From NCBI GenBank assembly GCA_964035545.1, contig OZ037765.1:9976698-10040697 (forward strand): 64,000 nt of DNA. Reading direction: 5' to 3'. This DNA is from Bugula neritina. Taxonomy: Eukaryota; Bryozoa; Gymnolaemata; Cheilostomatida; Bugulidae. The notes under the pieces are model-generated. The model saw only the letters and a program-made list of their open reading frames with translations, was not told the origin of the DNA and ran no database searches. Below are positions 48,764-62,000 of this stretch, piece after piece. Both the position numbers and the translations under genes were made by a program. The stretch's first letter is position 1. Each line of letters begins with the position of its first letter.

Positions 48764-49880
48764 TTATATATTATTTGAAGATGTATTTAGATCTTCCAAA
48801 GCATTCAGATAATTTTTATATATGATAGAGTTTAATTTCTGCTTAGCAGAAACTTGCAACATAAAACCATTTTCTTTACTAAAACTGATGGTGCAATCAG
48901 AGCATTTACAAAAAAAGGTGGAGATAGAATTTCCATGAAAAATTCCCTGCTTGATGTCTACTTTCCCAAACTTTTCACCAAGGTATTCCAGCTCAGTCTT
49001 CCCAGACTTTATGCTTTTTCTCATCAATGTGATTGCATTGCTTATCATCACAGTTAATTTCATTACCTCGTAGATCCAGGAGTGTGGTAGCATGCCGTAT
49101 GCTTTCTAATAATCTATCCAACACATTGCTAGGTTAGTACTTCTCTCGTTTAAGTCCCAAATTCTTACCTTGTCAAGCATGAGAAGATTTTTTGTGCTCC
49201 TTGACTCCATGATTTACATCTTTTTTGTTTTTATGCTTTTTTAAAAGAAAACATCATGATTTAAGAGAGGATCATACAGCTCGTCAGCTTATATACTTGT
49301 CAATGTTTCCCACGCATGGTGAACGCGGCATAGGCCAATAATTTACACTCCCTTTAGCTAGGTTTTTCATACTCAATGCTGTTCTTTCTAATGCCATTCA
49401 TTTAGAAACACTAATTCCTCTGCTAAACATTTCTGCAGGTAATTACCTTTAGAATATGCAAACTTGTTAAATGCCTAATCTAGAATCCTTGAATTCCACC
49501 CTAGCCAGGTGGTTTCTAGTTGGGTATTTTGCTTACCATCTTCTTTTCATCATACTTGAGTTCTCTTGTTTTTATATATGCTCCAACTTGTTATTCACTA
49601 TATTTAGCCACTCTGCATTGGTGTTATGTGTTATGTTATGCTTAGTTTGCTGACTCCATATTTTTGCCATAACACTTTCTACTCTTTCTTGTCTAATCCC
49701 TTTTCAGATGTACTGTTTCTATTTTCCTGAAGTCTCAATAGAAGTGCTCATAAACATTTTAGTCTGATCATAGTCATTCACCTTTTCGGTATATCTCTTT
49801 ATCTTCTGGCTTACAGCACTCAGACTATACTTAAGTTCTTTAATTACCACATGTAATTTATCCTAAAAAGTTTCTTTCAG
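48764..49880 (-). pseudogene. Decayed non-LTR retrotransposon, reverse-transcriptase relic
   Basis: Three blocks on the minus strand, in the right order, match RT-containing non-LTR elements. Near 49880-49690 a helix resembles the ELK..L.AVSQKIKRY segment found ahead of the RT. Near 49385-49325 RTALSMKNLAKGS..NYWPM resembles the RT motif with the NYRPI core. At 49093-48764 MLPHSWIYEVMK followed by VDIKQGIFHGNSIS resembles the VPHSWI...GIFQGDSLSP motif. Frameshifts and stops separate the blocks, and the catalytic DD-containing motif (usually F/YADD or FMDD) is not visible. It is an inactive fragment upstream of the alpha2-delta gene. Confidence 0.7.
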
Positions 49881-52446
49881 TGACTTATTATAATATCTTC
49901 TTCTGCACTTTATTACTTTATTCAAGTCTAATCCAATATCTCACAGGTTCTTCTAGAGCCGTGTTTGCCATGCTAGTAGGATACTGTTATATCGCAATTT
50001 TTGCATAGGCCAAGATGATGTCATTCAGCTCTGTAACATCACTGATTTCCAAAAACTCTACTATAACTATTAGTATCCAAATTTTCATAATAAAATACAC
50101 TAAGTTAGGGTTATCATCATTCTAAAACTAAATCACTTTTTAGAACGAGAATCAACATAAACAAACTCAGGACAAACGGGAAAGTGCTATGGAAAATGAA
50201 AGTAAGAGTCCTAACTTGCTATTAGTATTTAAACCTCGACTATCACTATCACTATGCAGTATGTTTCGCCTTACTCCTTAGCCTTAGGCTTTATCATAAC
50301 TATAATATTAATTACAATTAAAATTAATAACAACCCAATATTTACAAGATCATCATTATATTCATAATTATAACGATTATGATTATAATTATTTTTAAGT
50401 TAAACATTCACATTACACTTTACGGTTGGCTTTTTTAGTTTTTATTCGTTTTACTTTTAGTTTTATCATACTGATACTTTTTTAAACATTCATAGAAATT
50501 AAAAGATAGCTATTTCAAAAATTAGCAGCATAAGTATAGGCAACATGTCACAATTTTATATGTATAATAAAGTTACATCAATATTCTACGTGATTACCAT
50601 AATATCATTATCAATATGACTATCACACAATACACATCAGTATGAAGTCACCAATCGTAATACAAGTAAAGGATCAGAGAAAAATCAATTTGTTCTGAGT
50701 ATAAGACTGAAGCCAGTTCTAAAAATCAAAGATTGAAGTGAGTGAGTATCTAATATGTCTGCGGCAATTATTTCTTGGACTATTAAACTCATTTAATAGC
50801 TCGCGCGCTTTGCTTCTAATTAGTTTACTAAAATATTTTTGTCCAATACATTTGGGCGTAAATATTTGCCCAATCACTTGGTGAGTAACTTTGAATGTAA
50901 ATAAAACTCATTTCCTGTGGAGTGGTTTACTTGAGAGAGGGATGTTTATGTTACTCATACTGAATGCAATCCCTTGTAGCTGTTTTTTCTTAATAATTTT
51001 AACTACATAATATTATCATAAATAGTGATTATTATCATATTTTTAGAAGTACTAATAGTACTTGGTTTTCAGTATCAATATGGATAATAAAATGAAAATA
51101 TGATAGTGAATTAAAGTCAGTGATACTCATAGTCATACTCATAGTCATACTGATAGTGATAGTGATACTCGTACTGATAGTGATACTGATAGTGTTAGTG
51201 ATAGTCAAAGTCAAACTCATAGTCATACTGATATGACTGTGAGAGTTTTTGATAGAGTCGGACTCTCACTCTCAGAGTGAGTGATAGTCATAGTTCAAGT
51301 TGTACCCATTCTGATTCTGTACTCATGCTCACACTGATGGTGATACTGATATTCCATACTGATACTGATAGACATACTCATACTATTAATATTACTGGTA
51401 GTTATGGTTTATAATTATTGGTTATACTTATAGTTAAAGTTATAGTTATACTAATACTTTATACTTACTAAAAGTCTTACTCATAAAACTAAGTCATACA
51501 CCTACGGCTACAGTTATACTTATACTCATATTGATATTCGTTGTCATAATGATACTTTTACTGACTAAGTTACTCACTAAGAAAAGTCTATATCTCAGTC
51601 TTACTCAATCTCATAGTCATAGTGATGGTTCAACTAAGTCTAATAGCAATAGTAAGTCTAATATTTAGTCAATGAATAAGTGACTAATAAAATAGTTATT
51701 GTGATTATCATACTGGTAGTTTAAAATTAAGTCACAGTCCTATTAATGCATATACTTATAGATGATGAAGTACTTATATTTATGGCCTATGGAAAGAGTT
51801 ACTACATTATTCAATGTTTACTCATTTGCTATAAGTATAAGTGTTCATTTTAAATACATATTTTTATTGCATACTGCAAGGACTAGTACGATCATTATTA
51901 AGAAATTTACATTTTCAATAATAATCAGTTTTAGTATGGTGAGTTAAATGCAATGGTAATGTAAGTCGTTGTAAGCTGCTATCATTAAAATATTAAAAAC
52001 ATAAAAAACTGAAAGATCAATTTTGTTATAAGTATTGATATTATTTAAACTTTATTTAATATCAGTATAAAATATAAATATAAGAAGAATGGTATTGTTT
52101 TTATATACCAAATTTATTGTTGGTATAATTATTTTTAATTTATAAGGTTACAACAAAAGTTACAAATCTAGGTAAAAAAAAGTACATGTATAGTATAAGG
52201 TGTCTCTCTAACATTGTAAAGAAATTCAAAGTAACAAGTTGTCAACTAGATTTACATGTGTTAACAACATAAATAATTTCATAATGTTTAGTACTCAGAC
52301 TTATATTTTTAGACTTTCCACAGAGTCACAATACAAAGCAATATCTGCTGATTACAACAATCACTTTTACCACTTAGTCATTGAAGTCTCTATGTGAACT
52401 TTAAGTGGTCGGAAGTTAGAAATAAAGCAGTCACATAACAATAACA
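49881..52446. other. Intergenic region rich in degenerate hexamers
   Basis: No gene was found. Between about 51000 and 51650 the sequence is dominated by degenerate period-6 repeats of the TGATAC/TCATAG type. The last 150 bp should include the GIPC promoter and 5' UTR, but no motif stands out. Confidence 0.5.
51116..51240. repeat. Degenerate hexanucleotide array (T[G/C]ATA[C/G])n
   Basis: Successive hexamers TGATAC, TCATAG, TCATAC, TGATAG, TGATAC and so on run for about 125 bp with C/G alternation at two positions. Weaker continuation lasts to about 51650. A similar grammar (TAATAC/TAATAG) appears at 20050-20095. Confidence 0.75.
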
Positions 52447-55400
52447 ATGCCCCTGTTTAGTAAGAAAAAGGGTGATCAAAAAAGCGAAAAGCACAAACAC
52501 ACAACTTCAAATAATGGAAGCAGTTCCTCCTTTGGAAAAAGTAAGCCATCCTTTCCATCACCTGGCAATCCGGGAGCTGCAGGCACAACGGATCACTTCG
52601 GAGAATATACTCCTGCTGATGAAATGGCTCAAACTAAACCCAAGTTAATATTTCATTGTCAGCAAGCCCACGGTAGTCCAACTGCTAGTATTTCAGGATT
52701 TAGCAATGTTAAGGAGTTGTATGGAGCTATAGCTGAAGCATTCCAAATGGAGCCTACAGAGGTAAGGAATTATTATCTGATCCAGCTTCTAACTGTAGTG
52801 TATTTTATTGCTGTGCATTATGAGGGCTCATGGTATTTGAAGCAAAATATTGTTTTACTGTAGGTTACATGAACTTTTTAGAAATTATATGTTTTTATTA
52901 TAAAATTGCTATTACTTATTAAAATAATTTAGTATTTTAAATCTTTAAGTGAAATTTTCTATTGTTTTGTTGGTTTAGATTCTGTTCTGTACACTAAATA
53001 CTCACAAAGTTGACATGAATCGACTGCTAGGCGGACAAATAGGATTGGACGATTTTATATTTGCTCATGTCCGGGGGAGACCCAAAGAGGTTGAGGTTTC
53101 TAAAGAGGAAGACGCTTTAGGGCTGACCATCACTGACAATGGTGCAGGTTTTGCATTCATCAAACGTATCAAAGAGGGAAGTATCATGAGTCGCATAGAG
53201 GGAATATATGTTGGAGATCACATAGAAAAAATAAACGGAGTTAGCACAGTCGGAATGCGCCATTTTGAAGTAGCTAAAATGCTGAAAGACCTTCCCAAAG
53301 ATGCCTCATTTCTTCTACGAGTTGTGGAGCCAATCAAATCTGGATTTGGTAAGTTCTTCTTTTGAAGTTGTCCTACTTCTCTAGAGCCACTACTATTAGC
53401 ATATTGCATTATGGGGTACCAGTAGTCAACCAGAGTTATACAAAGTACCAACATTAGAGGGTGGAAAAATTGGAACTAAAATATCTACATTCCTGAAATT
53501 TCCAAAGGTATTATCTCGCCCCCATGCATGCTATCATCCGGCAGCCTAATACAAGTAGCAACTGGTAGTTGCTCTAGGTTAGGAATAGCTATCAGGCTAC
53601 CCAGTGTGGTAGGCTTCTACATTTCTGGTCACTAGCCAACTGTCTATGTATAAATTACTTGATAACTATTAGAGCTTTTGGTGAATACTGGGAAAAACGT
53701 TTAATGTTCTCTAATTTTAATACATGATTAGAAAATGTTGTGAGATTAAATTCACGGTAACTGTTTTTGCAAGCATGATTGTCTTTGTATAATAACATTA
53801 TCCAAGTGTATTTATCGAAATTTTCCAAAGACATAGTAAATCTATGTCTAAATTTACTAGATGGCAGTATCTATCTTGCTTTTTGTGGATGAGCTTATAT
53901 GTGGTGTAAGTGATACTGTATAATCTGTCTAAACAGTATATAAAAACTCTACAGCAAGCAGATATTCCCAGTAAGAGAGGACTATTTCTTATTCGGAGTC
54001 GGTCTAGCACTGAATTCTTGCAGAGTACTGCTAACACATGTAATTAGTAACAATATATTATAGTTGAAGGGAACAGTATACGGTGTTTACAGTGGAATAT
54101 GCTAGAGCAGCTACCACCATGCTGTAACCTGAGTCATTCATCACATTACACAACCCTACCCTGTAGTTATAATCATTAGAGCATAGAGCTTATAACCTGT
54201 ACAGAGTGGCTAATGTTATCAGATAAACACAGTTGTCACGAGACAGTGGCTAGCACCTTTACATATATAGAGAGAGAAATACCTGCATGATAAAGATATA
54301 TATGTGTGGGCTAATATTAAATACGAGGCTTGACTAATCCTTTATCAAAAACCCATAAGTCTTTATCACCTGTAAATCAAGTCCATTTGGTCTACATAGG
54401 GCACATGCATACGTCAAGCTACATTACACAGTGAAGTCAAATTCACCCACCTTCACACAGGTGCTATGCTCTACACAGGGAACCACTGTGCTGTAGTAGC
54501 TTATCTGTTCGTTTAGGACTTAGATGCAGTAATGGAGAAATTTCAATATTTTAAGTTCATTAATTTTTTTCATAGGTATTGGTTTTAGGCAGGATTGAAA
54601 TTCTTTCGAAAACCTGGCTTCCTTTGCCACATTTTTAGCTGGAACACATGCTTTTCCCAATTTCTCTTGCTGCACCTTCTTCCATCTATTGCAATTGAAT
54701 AAATGTACATCTCTATTGAATAATATAGCATGAATAGGTAGAAATTGGTTACAGAGGCCCATCACAGCAACTAGATATTTTAGAGCATGCATATGTTGAA
54801 ATGGATATTGGGTGGTTCCTTATATATCTTGTAAAATGTAACATGTTCTACCAGGCTACTTTTTATGTGTCACACAAATTATTTTATGCACATCTTCCTA
54901 TTCTTATATTTGGCTAGTTTTATTAAGTATTATATTGTTTATAATACTCATTATACATATGCTGTTTGTCTTTTAATTGTGCACATAGGCCTATCTGTAT
55001 TTATACATGTGCTGCTACATGGTCATATTCACACGTAGTAGGCAGTGCTATATACGTATGTACATCATCAATTCTCAGTATTAGTTTGAAAATGACATTT
55101 TAATTTTCAACTTCTAGCCAACATCGGTAAACCAGGACAAGGAAAGGCGAAGGGTGGTGCCATATCTAATGGCAAGGCAACATTACGCCTTAATTCTAAA
55201 GGTCCAGCCTCCGTAGAAGTGGTAAGTCCGTACCATATATATACTGTAACTATGCAGTAGTTTTACTATAAACTTTAATGTTTTGCATCTTCCACTATGA
55301 GGCTAGAATCAGTGCTTGACATATACAATTTCTAGTATAAATATACTCTATCACTACTTTATACTCTAAAAGTGATGAATATATTATTAACATTGATGAA

Positions 55401-57174
55401 TATTAATTAGAATGGCCAATATTTTATGCACACCTGTAGGGAAACTGGTGACTTCATCACTAAAATTTGCGGGAAAATTATACTGCATAGGGAATTATCT
55501 CTAACACTGTTTTCTCTTTTACATTACAAGGCTTTGATGTGGTAAATGGTAGATTAATTTCGCTTAGTTCAATAATGCTAAAGCCCAGTGGGAGCTCACG
55601 AACAGTAATTTTAGTTGCTGATAAAATTGATGGTTGCTATTGAGATATCACCTGCTGGTAGTAGCCTAAGCTGAATGCCATCAACAAGGTGTAACCTGCT
55701 ATACTAGCCTCACTCAGTTTACTTATATGTATTTCTAGTACTTGATTTTATTGCCGTTATATTTACAGCCAGACGATGTAGTTGATGTAGCAATAGAAAA
55801 GATCAACGCCAGATTAGAATCTTATCTGGGTATCAACGACAATGAGCTAGGTGGGTTCCTGTGGTCTTTCCACTTTTTGCCTGTTTGCTGATAGCTGCTA
55901 GTGTGAGTCTAGCATGGATAGATCAGGGTGTACATCACTACACTGTTTGTAAAAATCTCCATGTGTTGAGGGTTTTCATCACATTGTATTGTAGTTTACA
56001 TTAATATGTTACAATAGTAGTTGGCAGTCGAGAGGTTGAAAGGTCAATAATCAGAGCAGTTTGATGGCTCATTAAGTTTTAAATCTGTATTCAACATTGT
56101 AAATAAGTAGCTTAGGTCGATTCAGTTTCCATTAGTATAAATTGCTACCAACAACAGTTCATCTTTTTTGTTTTTAAGTTGATAATTACTGTCAATAAAG
56201 TTAACTAGCTGTTGCAATATGACGGTATATTTGAAGCAGACAATAATGATACTTGGTTGTATAGTTTTGTGCTTCCTCTGCTCTGCAAGGCTTTGAAGTG
56301 GAGATCAAACCTAGTAGGTTTTGCACATAGGTCAATCTGTTTTTGACTGTTTTCGAAAAAATCAAAATTTTCTTGTTGCCTCAAAGTCTGGAATACTCAT
56401 TATAGTTTATACTATTACTATGTTGTTCTCTGGCTATTGTCTTGGGAATTGTTGTTGAAGTATTTTTGTTTAATGGAAATTGGAAACTATGCAGTATATT
56501 ATCTAGCATATATTCCAGCTGTAGGGTCACTGTATTGTCTAACAGCAGTAAATTTCCCATAAACTCAACACTCTATCTTATATTTCACAGTATGCCTAAT
56601 GGTTTATTATATAAAGGTTTTCTCCACATTGCTAGGCAAATGGTATCGTTTGCTAATAAAGCTCTACATTTGTAGAGTGTTTAAAAGTTGTCTTCCCATC
56701 AAACATTTAGTTGATGCATTGTATTAACTCTGCTTTTGATGTTGTTTCATTAGAAAGCAGAAATTTTAAAGCTTTGCCCAAAAAAGTTCATATGATTATT
56801 ATGATCATAAAATGTATTTATATATACTACAGAATATAGTTATATATTATAAAATTTAGTTATATATATGTATATGTATATGTTATAAAATATTATTAAA
56901 TATATCATAAAATGTTGTATAATGTAGTTATGTTATAGAATATGGCTATAGATAAAATTTAATAATATATATTTATTAATACTGTTTAGCTCAAACGATA
57001 TGGGAGGTCGGTTCAAAGATGAAGAATCCCGTAGAATTTTCTGAAAACCTGCAACAAACAGAGTTGGCGATGTTTGGCTTTTCAGATGAGTTTATATTTG
57101 AGATTTGGGGCGACATTGGCGATGCTAAGAGTGGTCGAATGGTGAAGATCACACAATTTGATGAGCAGTTTTAG
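52447..57174 (+). CDS. GIPC: GIPC family PDZ adaptor, complete
   Basis: GIPC proteins link PDZ-ligand cargo receptors to myosin VI during endocytic trafficking. Five exons sum to 351 residues (human GIPC1 333): 52447-52761, 52979-53348, 55118-55221, 55769-55850, 56990-57174. The N-terminal Lys-rich MPLFSKKK segment and Ser/Pro-rich linker lead into the GH1 region ([16 protein letters not shown], about residues 70-135). A PDZ domain follows (about 140-222) with carboxylate-binding loop ALGLTI and the [10 protein letters not shown] segment. The C-terminal GH2 domain (about 265-345) includes [14 protein letters not shown] and [17 protein letters not shown]. No frame breaks were found. AATAAA at 57999-58004 may be the poly(A) signal. 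Which of GIPC1-3 it matches is not meaningful for an invertebrate single-copy gene. Confidence 0.96.
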
Positions 57175-58648
57175 ACACAACAGCTTCAACATATTGTCTC
57201 TTATTTACCTGTTTTTATGGACATCCAAAAATCTCTGCTGTGACATTTAAATGATGTTTCGAGTCTGTGATGACTTCCAGATGCAAGAGTTTGTGGATAT
57301 TTTTCTTCATATATAGTGTTAGCAGTTCATTGTTATTACTATATATATGTTATAATAGCGATCCAGAGAAATCAATTTATATTAGAACTTGCAGCATTTA
57401 TCTCAGTTTACCAAAAAGTTAATTAATAGGACTGCAACAATCTGCATTTAAATATTGATTCAGTTTATTATGTGTGGAACTGATTTATTTTTAATATTTG
57501 CTACTAATTATTAGAAATGACTCTTATCTACTACCATTAAATAACCACAAATTAGCAAACTTTTTTTCTGAAAGAATGTTAATGCATTTCTGAATGTGTT
57601 TTTTTATTTGTATTGGGATGCTTGTAAAGAGAAAAGGTAATTCTGTCATAAAATGCAATTTCTGAGTGTGTCCTAAATATTATGTTATATTTTCTTACAA
57701 TCAAACACATTCCCCTTGTGCTCCTACAGCTGCAGATACTGTCACAAGTTTTTAATTTCGTTCTTGCAAATATTCTAATCATGTGTAGATTTGTATACGT
57801 CCTTTGCTTTTTTCAAGTTTCTAGCATTTTATAATGATTGTTACCCTATTGATTTCCTGGCGATGGTACAGGTTTGTAGGTTATTTATGTTTCATTTATG
57901 CACTATCGGTATAAATGCTTGTACTTCACAAAGTTAATTTTTCTACCATTCTGTTTTTTATATAAATTCAAGGGTACTAAAATGTACCTAAATTCATCAA
58001 TAAATTGAGAAATCTTTGTTACTCAGTTGATTTGTATTCTTTTCTTTATTGTATGCTAAGTTTTTAATTTATGCATTTATTTCAAATTTTCTGCATCTGC
58101 TACACCATCTCAAGTAAATATCATAAGAAATAGAGGACAACTCTTATAAGTGGTGTAGAAAGTTGTTGGTTGAGTGGACTAACGCTGTTTTTTTCATACC
58201 CTCTTTGTAGGTAAAATAACTTGGTACAGGTTGAAGTTATATTTCATAGAAAGTAGCCCATAAAGTTGATTTGGAGATAATTTTTTTTAATGTTAGGCTA
58301 CAAAATGCTAATAAATTAGTTCATCAATTTGACATTGAAAAGGTGGAAGAATCAATTCCTTAATTATAGAGCTGCAATAAACCTGATGTGTGGCAGCACG
58401 TTATTAAGTCTGTCAGCAGAAACAATTATTGGTTTTCAAGTAGTTCTAAATCAAAACTAAGCATATAATTACGTTCAACTTTGTCTTTCCAATTATATAC
58501 TAGAGACTAAAGAAAGATATGATGAAATGCAGCTATAAGCTGGTGATGCCAACTAGCTATTAAAATAAACTAGCTATTATAATAAACTGTTCTCAAGTGT
58601 TAAGTGATTGACAGTCATCAGTCAGAGTGGCAGTTTTAATTAAGTCTC
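57175..58648. other. GIPC 3' UTR and spacer before the sulfotransferase gene
   Basis: No coding signal. AATAAA at 57999-58004 is followed by GT/T-rich sequence and could end the GIPC transcript, giving a 3' UTR of about 830 nt. Confidence 0.45.
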
Positions 58649-58722
58649 TATAAATGCAGTTATGCTTCAACTCTGCCATCCACTTGCTGCAATTGGTCAA
58701 TACTGGTCAGCAACTTGGTAAG
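58649..58722 (+). promoter_or_regulatory. Possible TATA box and non-coding first exon of the sulfotransferase gene
   Basis: TATAAAT at 58649-58655 lies about 70 nt before a good splice donor (AAG then GTAAGT at 58723). The matching acceptor, GCTTCAG, ends at 59007, five bases before the start ATG at 59013. A short non-coding first exon starting near 58680 is therefore plausible. If transcription starts further upstream, a 19-codon upstream ORF from 58662 would be included. Confidence 0.3.
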
Positions 58723-59012
58723 GTAAGTTGAAATTTAACTGAAATACTATTTTTGCATTTTTGTATAGTACAATTGATTAATTTAATTGAAACACAAACC
58801 AGGCTGGTTATTTTTATTTTTTAACCTTAAAACCATGCCAAATGGTCAAATATTCGCTTATTATTGCATCTCATATGCTTATAATAAAGTATCTAGCCAT
58901 TATTCTCTCTCATATACTCACAAAACCATGCATAGCTTGTTTGAAATGTTACACTTACATTGACTTGGTTTTATTGCACACCTCTAAGCACTTCTATTCT
59001 GCTTCAGCTACT

Positions 59013-62000
59013 ATGGCTGAAGGAGAGATTATAGATGGAGTTGAAGGAGAATGCAGCTTTGCTAAGGAAAAGGGATATAAAATGCTAGTGAACAATGCAG
59101 GGAAGTGTGTAGGACACGCAATAGAATACAACTCCCATCTCTACAGCTACTTTGGAGAGAACTTTGTTGACAGAATGGAAAGTAAAAAAGTTAACTTTCC
59201 AGTGTATGATGATGATATATACCTTCTTACATATCCAAAATCTGGTGAGAATTAACATAGTTACATTATTTTTAAATCTGTCGTGGCTTTAAACATATTT
59301 GGTAATTACTGAATGGTCCAATTTTAAAGCAATGCAATATGAAAAATGTTTTAGCTTATTTACCTAATACATCTAATAATTCTAACAAAACAGCAACTTA
59401 AACTAAACACATAATTGAGTGAATTACAGCTACCATGGGTACCTACCTGCCTGAAAAACATCTTGTAAAGTATATAAAGCATAAATTAAAGACAGGAGTA
59501 ACGTAAGCAATATATGAATTCATTAGTGGTTTTTATGAATGGTTTAGTTTATAATAAGTGAAAGGTTTAGCAATAAAACAGATATTAGATTTTCTACTAC
59601 TATTTAAGCTACATGTTGTATGCTAACTAAATTTTATACTATGTCCAAAATATTTACAATAAATTACACAATTATCTATATTTCATTTATTTAAAAATTG
59701 TTATTTTCAAAGAACCAACCCACGCAAAACTACAGATGGGAAACATTTTGTAAAAGCAATACTATAAATGTGAACTTGCAGTATCATATAGGTTAAAAGT
59801 GAAAACAGGCTATTTCTATCAACTTTATACACATTTTTTCATAATATTATGTGTATAGGCTAACTCGATTTTTGCTAAAAAGTTGTTATTATTAAAAACA
59901 GAATAATCTATATATTTGCATTACTAGTATGTATAACTGCATGTAAAACAAGCAACAGTGAAGACCAATGCAGAATTGTGAGTGGTAACGAATTGTGATA
60001 CTTTTTAATAGGCTACTCATGTGCTTTAACTGTTCGATATGCACTACAATGTTCTTATTTAGTTTACACACATAGTTAAAACAAAGAATAGCTAGCAATA
60101 ATGTTTTAAAGTCGTCACTACTCACAAAGTTAACTAATCTTATAGCCACTTGTATTTTTTTATTCTAAAGGATAGAATTAGTCAATATAAAAACAAAAAG
60201 AAGTGTTGCAAAATAGGATATTATAATATATTGAGCTGAGGCACGTTCTCAAAATTGAAAAACCTGGTTATCACCACGTAAAGTTGAGCGTAAAAAAATA
60301 CAATAAGAAATTCAAAAATCCAACCACTGCAAACGGTTTTGCTGTTTACATTTCACATTCAGTGTTTTTATAGTTATGCTAGGAACTACCTAAACCATTT
60401 TGTGAGCATATGGGAGAGAATAATATATGAATTTTTGACCATTTAAGGCACTCCATAAATAACAACTACTAAATAGTGCTGGCTATAGACATACCTTTGT
60501 ATCATATGCACCTATAATAGGAGATAAATCAATTATCTGTTTAAATAATAGCATGAATAATAAATTTTTGCATTTATTCTCTCTCAACTACGCCACTTTT
60601 TTATTTTGCCACAAGAGGATTTTTTGTTTCAGATTTTGACAAGTAGGAAGTTTCATTGTCAGAATTAAAACAAGTAGTCTATCAAACCAAACAAGATCAA
60701 GTCTAAAATATAGATAAAAATTACAAAAGAAATTTTTTTTAGTTATGCACTTTGTCAAAATACCCCATACACACTTGCAGTTTTAAAGTATCAGACAAAG
60801 TTGTTTCAAAAGTTTAGAAACTAAAGTTGAGTAAAACTCTACATTCCTGAACCTGACAGACCAAATGAGAGCTTCAAAATATTATGTGTAACAAAGTAAC
60901 ACTTTCATTTTTATAATATTACAATTTAAAGTTTAACTTTATTATATGTTATTATAGTTATGTAATAAGTATTGGTGGTCTAGTGGCTTAGTAAACACAA
61001 AGTCAGTGGTTCCACCAACAGTAAAGGCCATAGGTAATGTTAGGAAGAGCATCCAATCATAATTGCTCCTGTGCCACAATTGAAAACAAGTCTTTTGCTG
61101 CTTAAAAACACCTTTCCACCAAGGGTTCTCACAGGGATGATGACTATAAACTTAAGTGAGTTTTATTAAGTAGTAAATTTAATTCTACCTATATAATAAT
61201 ATATGCTCTTGTTATGTGAGCTTTCAGTTTCATTATATTGTACTATACTATTCATGTCATGATGCAATGCTCTGTCACGACATCACTCTTGCTGTCATGT
61301 GTCAGGAACTCATTGGCTATGGGAGATACTAATGATGATGACCAGAGGTTCAGCAGAAGTAAGAGAGGAGCACAAACATGACTCCATGCTGGAACTGCTC
61401 GAAGATGACTTGACTCAACCTCTGAAAAGAGATGGCAGGAGAATTCTCAACACCCACCTTGTCTACGATGACATGCCACCTGCAATGCTCTCCAATACCA
61501 GGCACTCGGCTTAAACTCAACATACACTACTTTTACAAAACAGACGTTTCTATACTTTAGATGAGTGCAGAATTATTTATCTTTTAAAGATATATTGTTA
61601 TAAATTTATTGACAATTTAGGATTTATACAATATAAAATAGTAAGTGTATAATGATATTCTAGAATGCAATATTATAATAAATGCTTTTTACTTTTTATC
61701 TGTGGTTATTATATTATAGTAACTTTGTCACAGAAATTTATATCTCATGAGGGAAACTGTAGCTGATAGTTGGTGCATGTTTGTGTGCGTGTTTGTGTGC
61801 ATGTTTGTGCGCGTGTTAGGGGTTCTTTCATCGGCCAAGTATTCCTTTACAAATTTTCAACATGATTTGAGTTTGCATGCATGTTGGACATATACAAGAC
61901 ATTTCATTGTTATAAACATAATAGTATGTTATAATGGAAAGTAGATAAAATCAATTTAAGTCATTTATTACTAAAAAAATATATAAATTTGATAATATTA

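Noticed and set aside
54520-54792. Minus-strand 90-codon frame with [16 protein letters not shown]
   Set aside because: It looks protein-like in composition but matches no family I can name, has no splice partners, and lies in a GIPC intron.
58842-59012. N-terminal extension of the sulfotransferase from the ATG at 58842
   Set aside because: The extension is hydrophobic and unlike SULT proteins, and a splice acceptor just before the ATG at 59013 fits the shorter start.
59892-60149. Minus-strand 85-codon frame in the sulfotransferase intron
   Set aside because: It is low-complexity hydrophobic sequence with no recognisable domain and no supporting signals.
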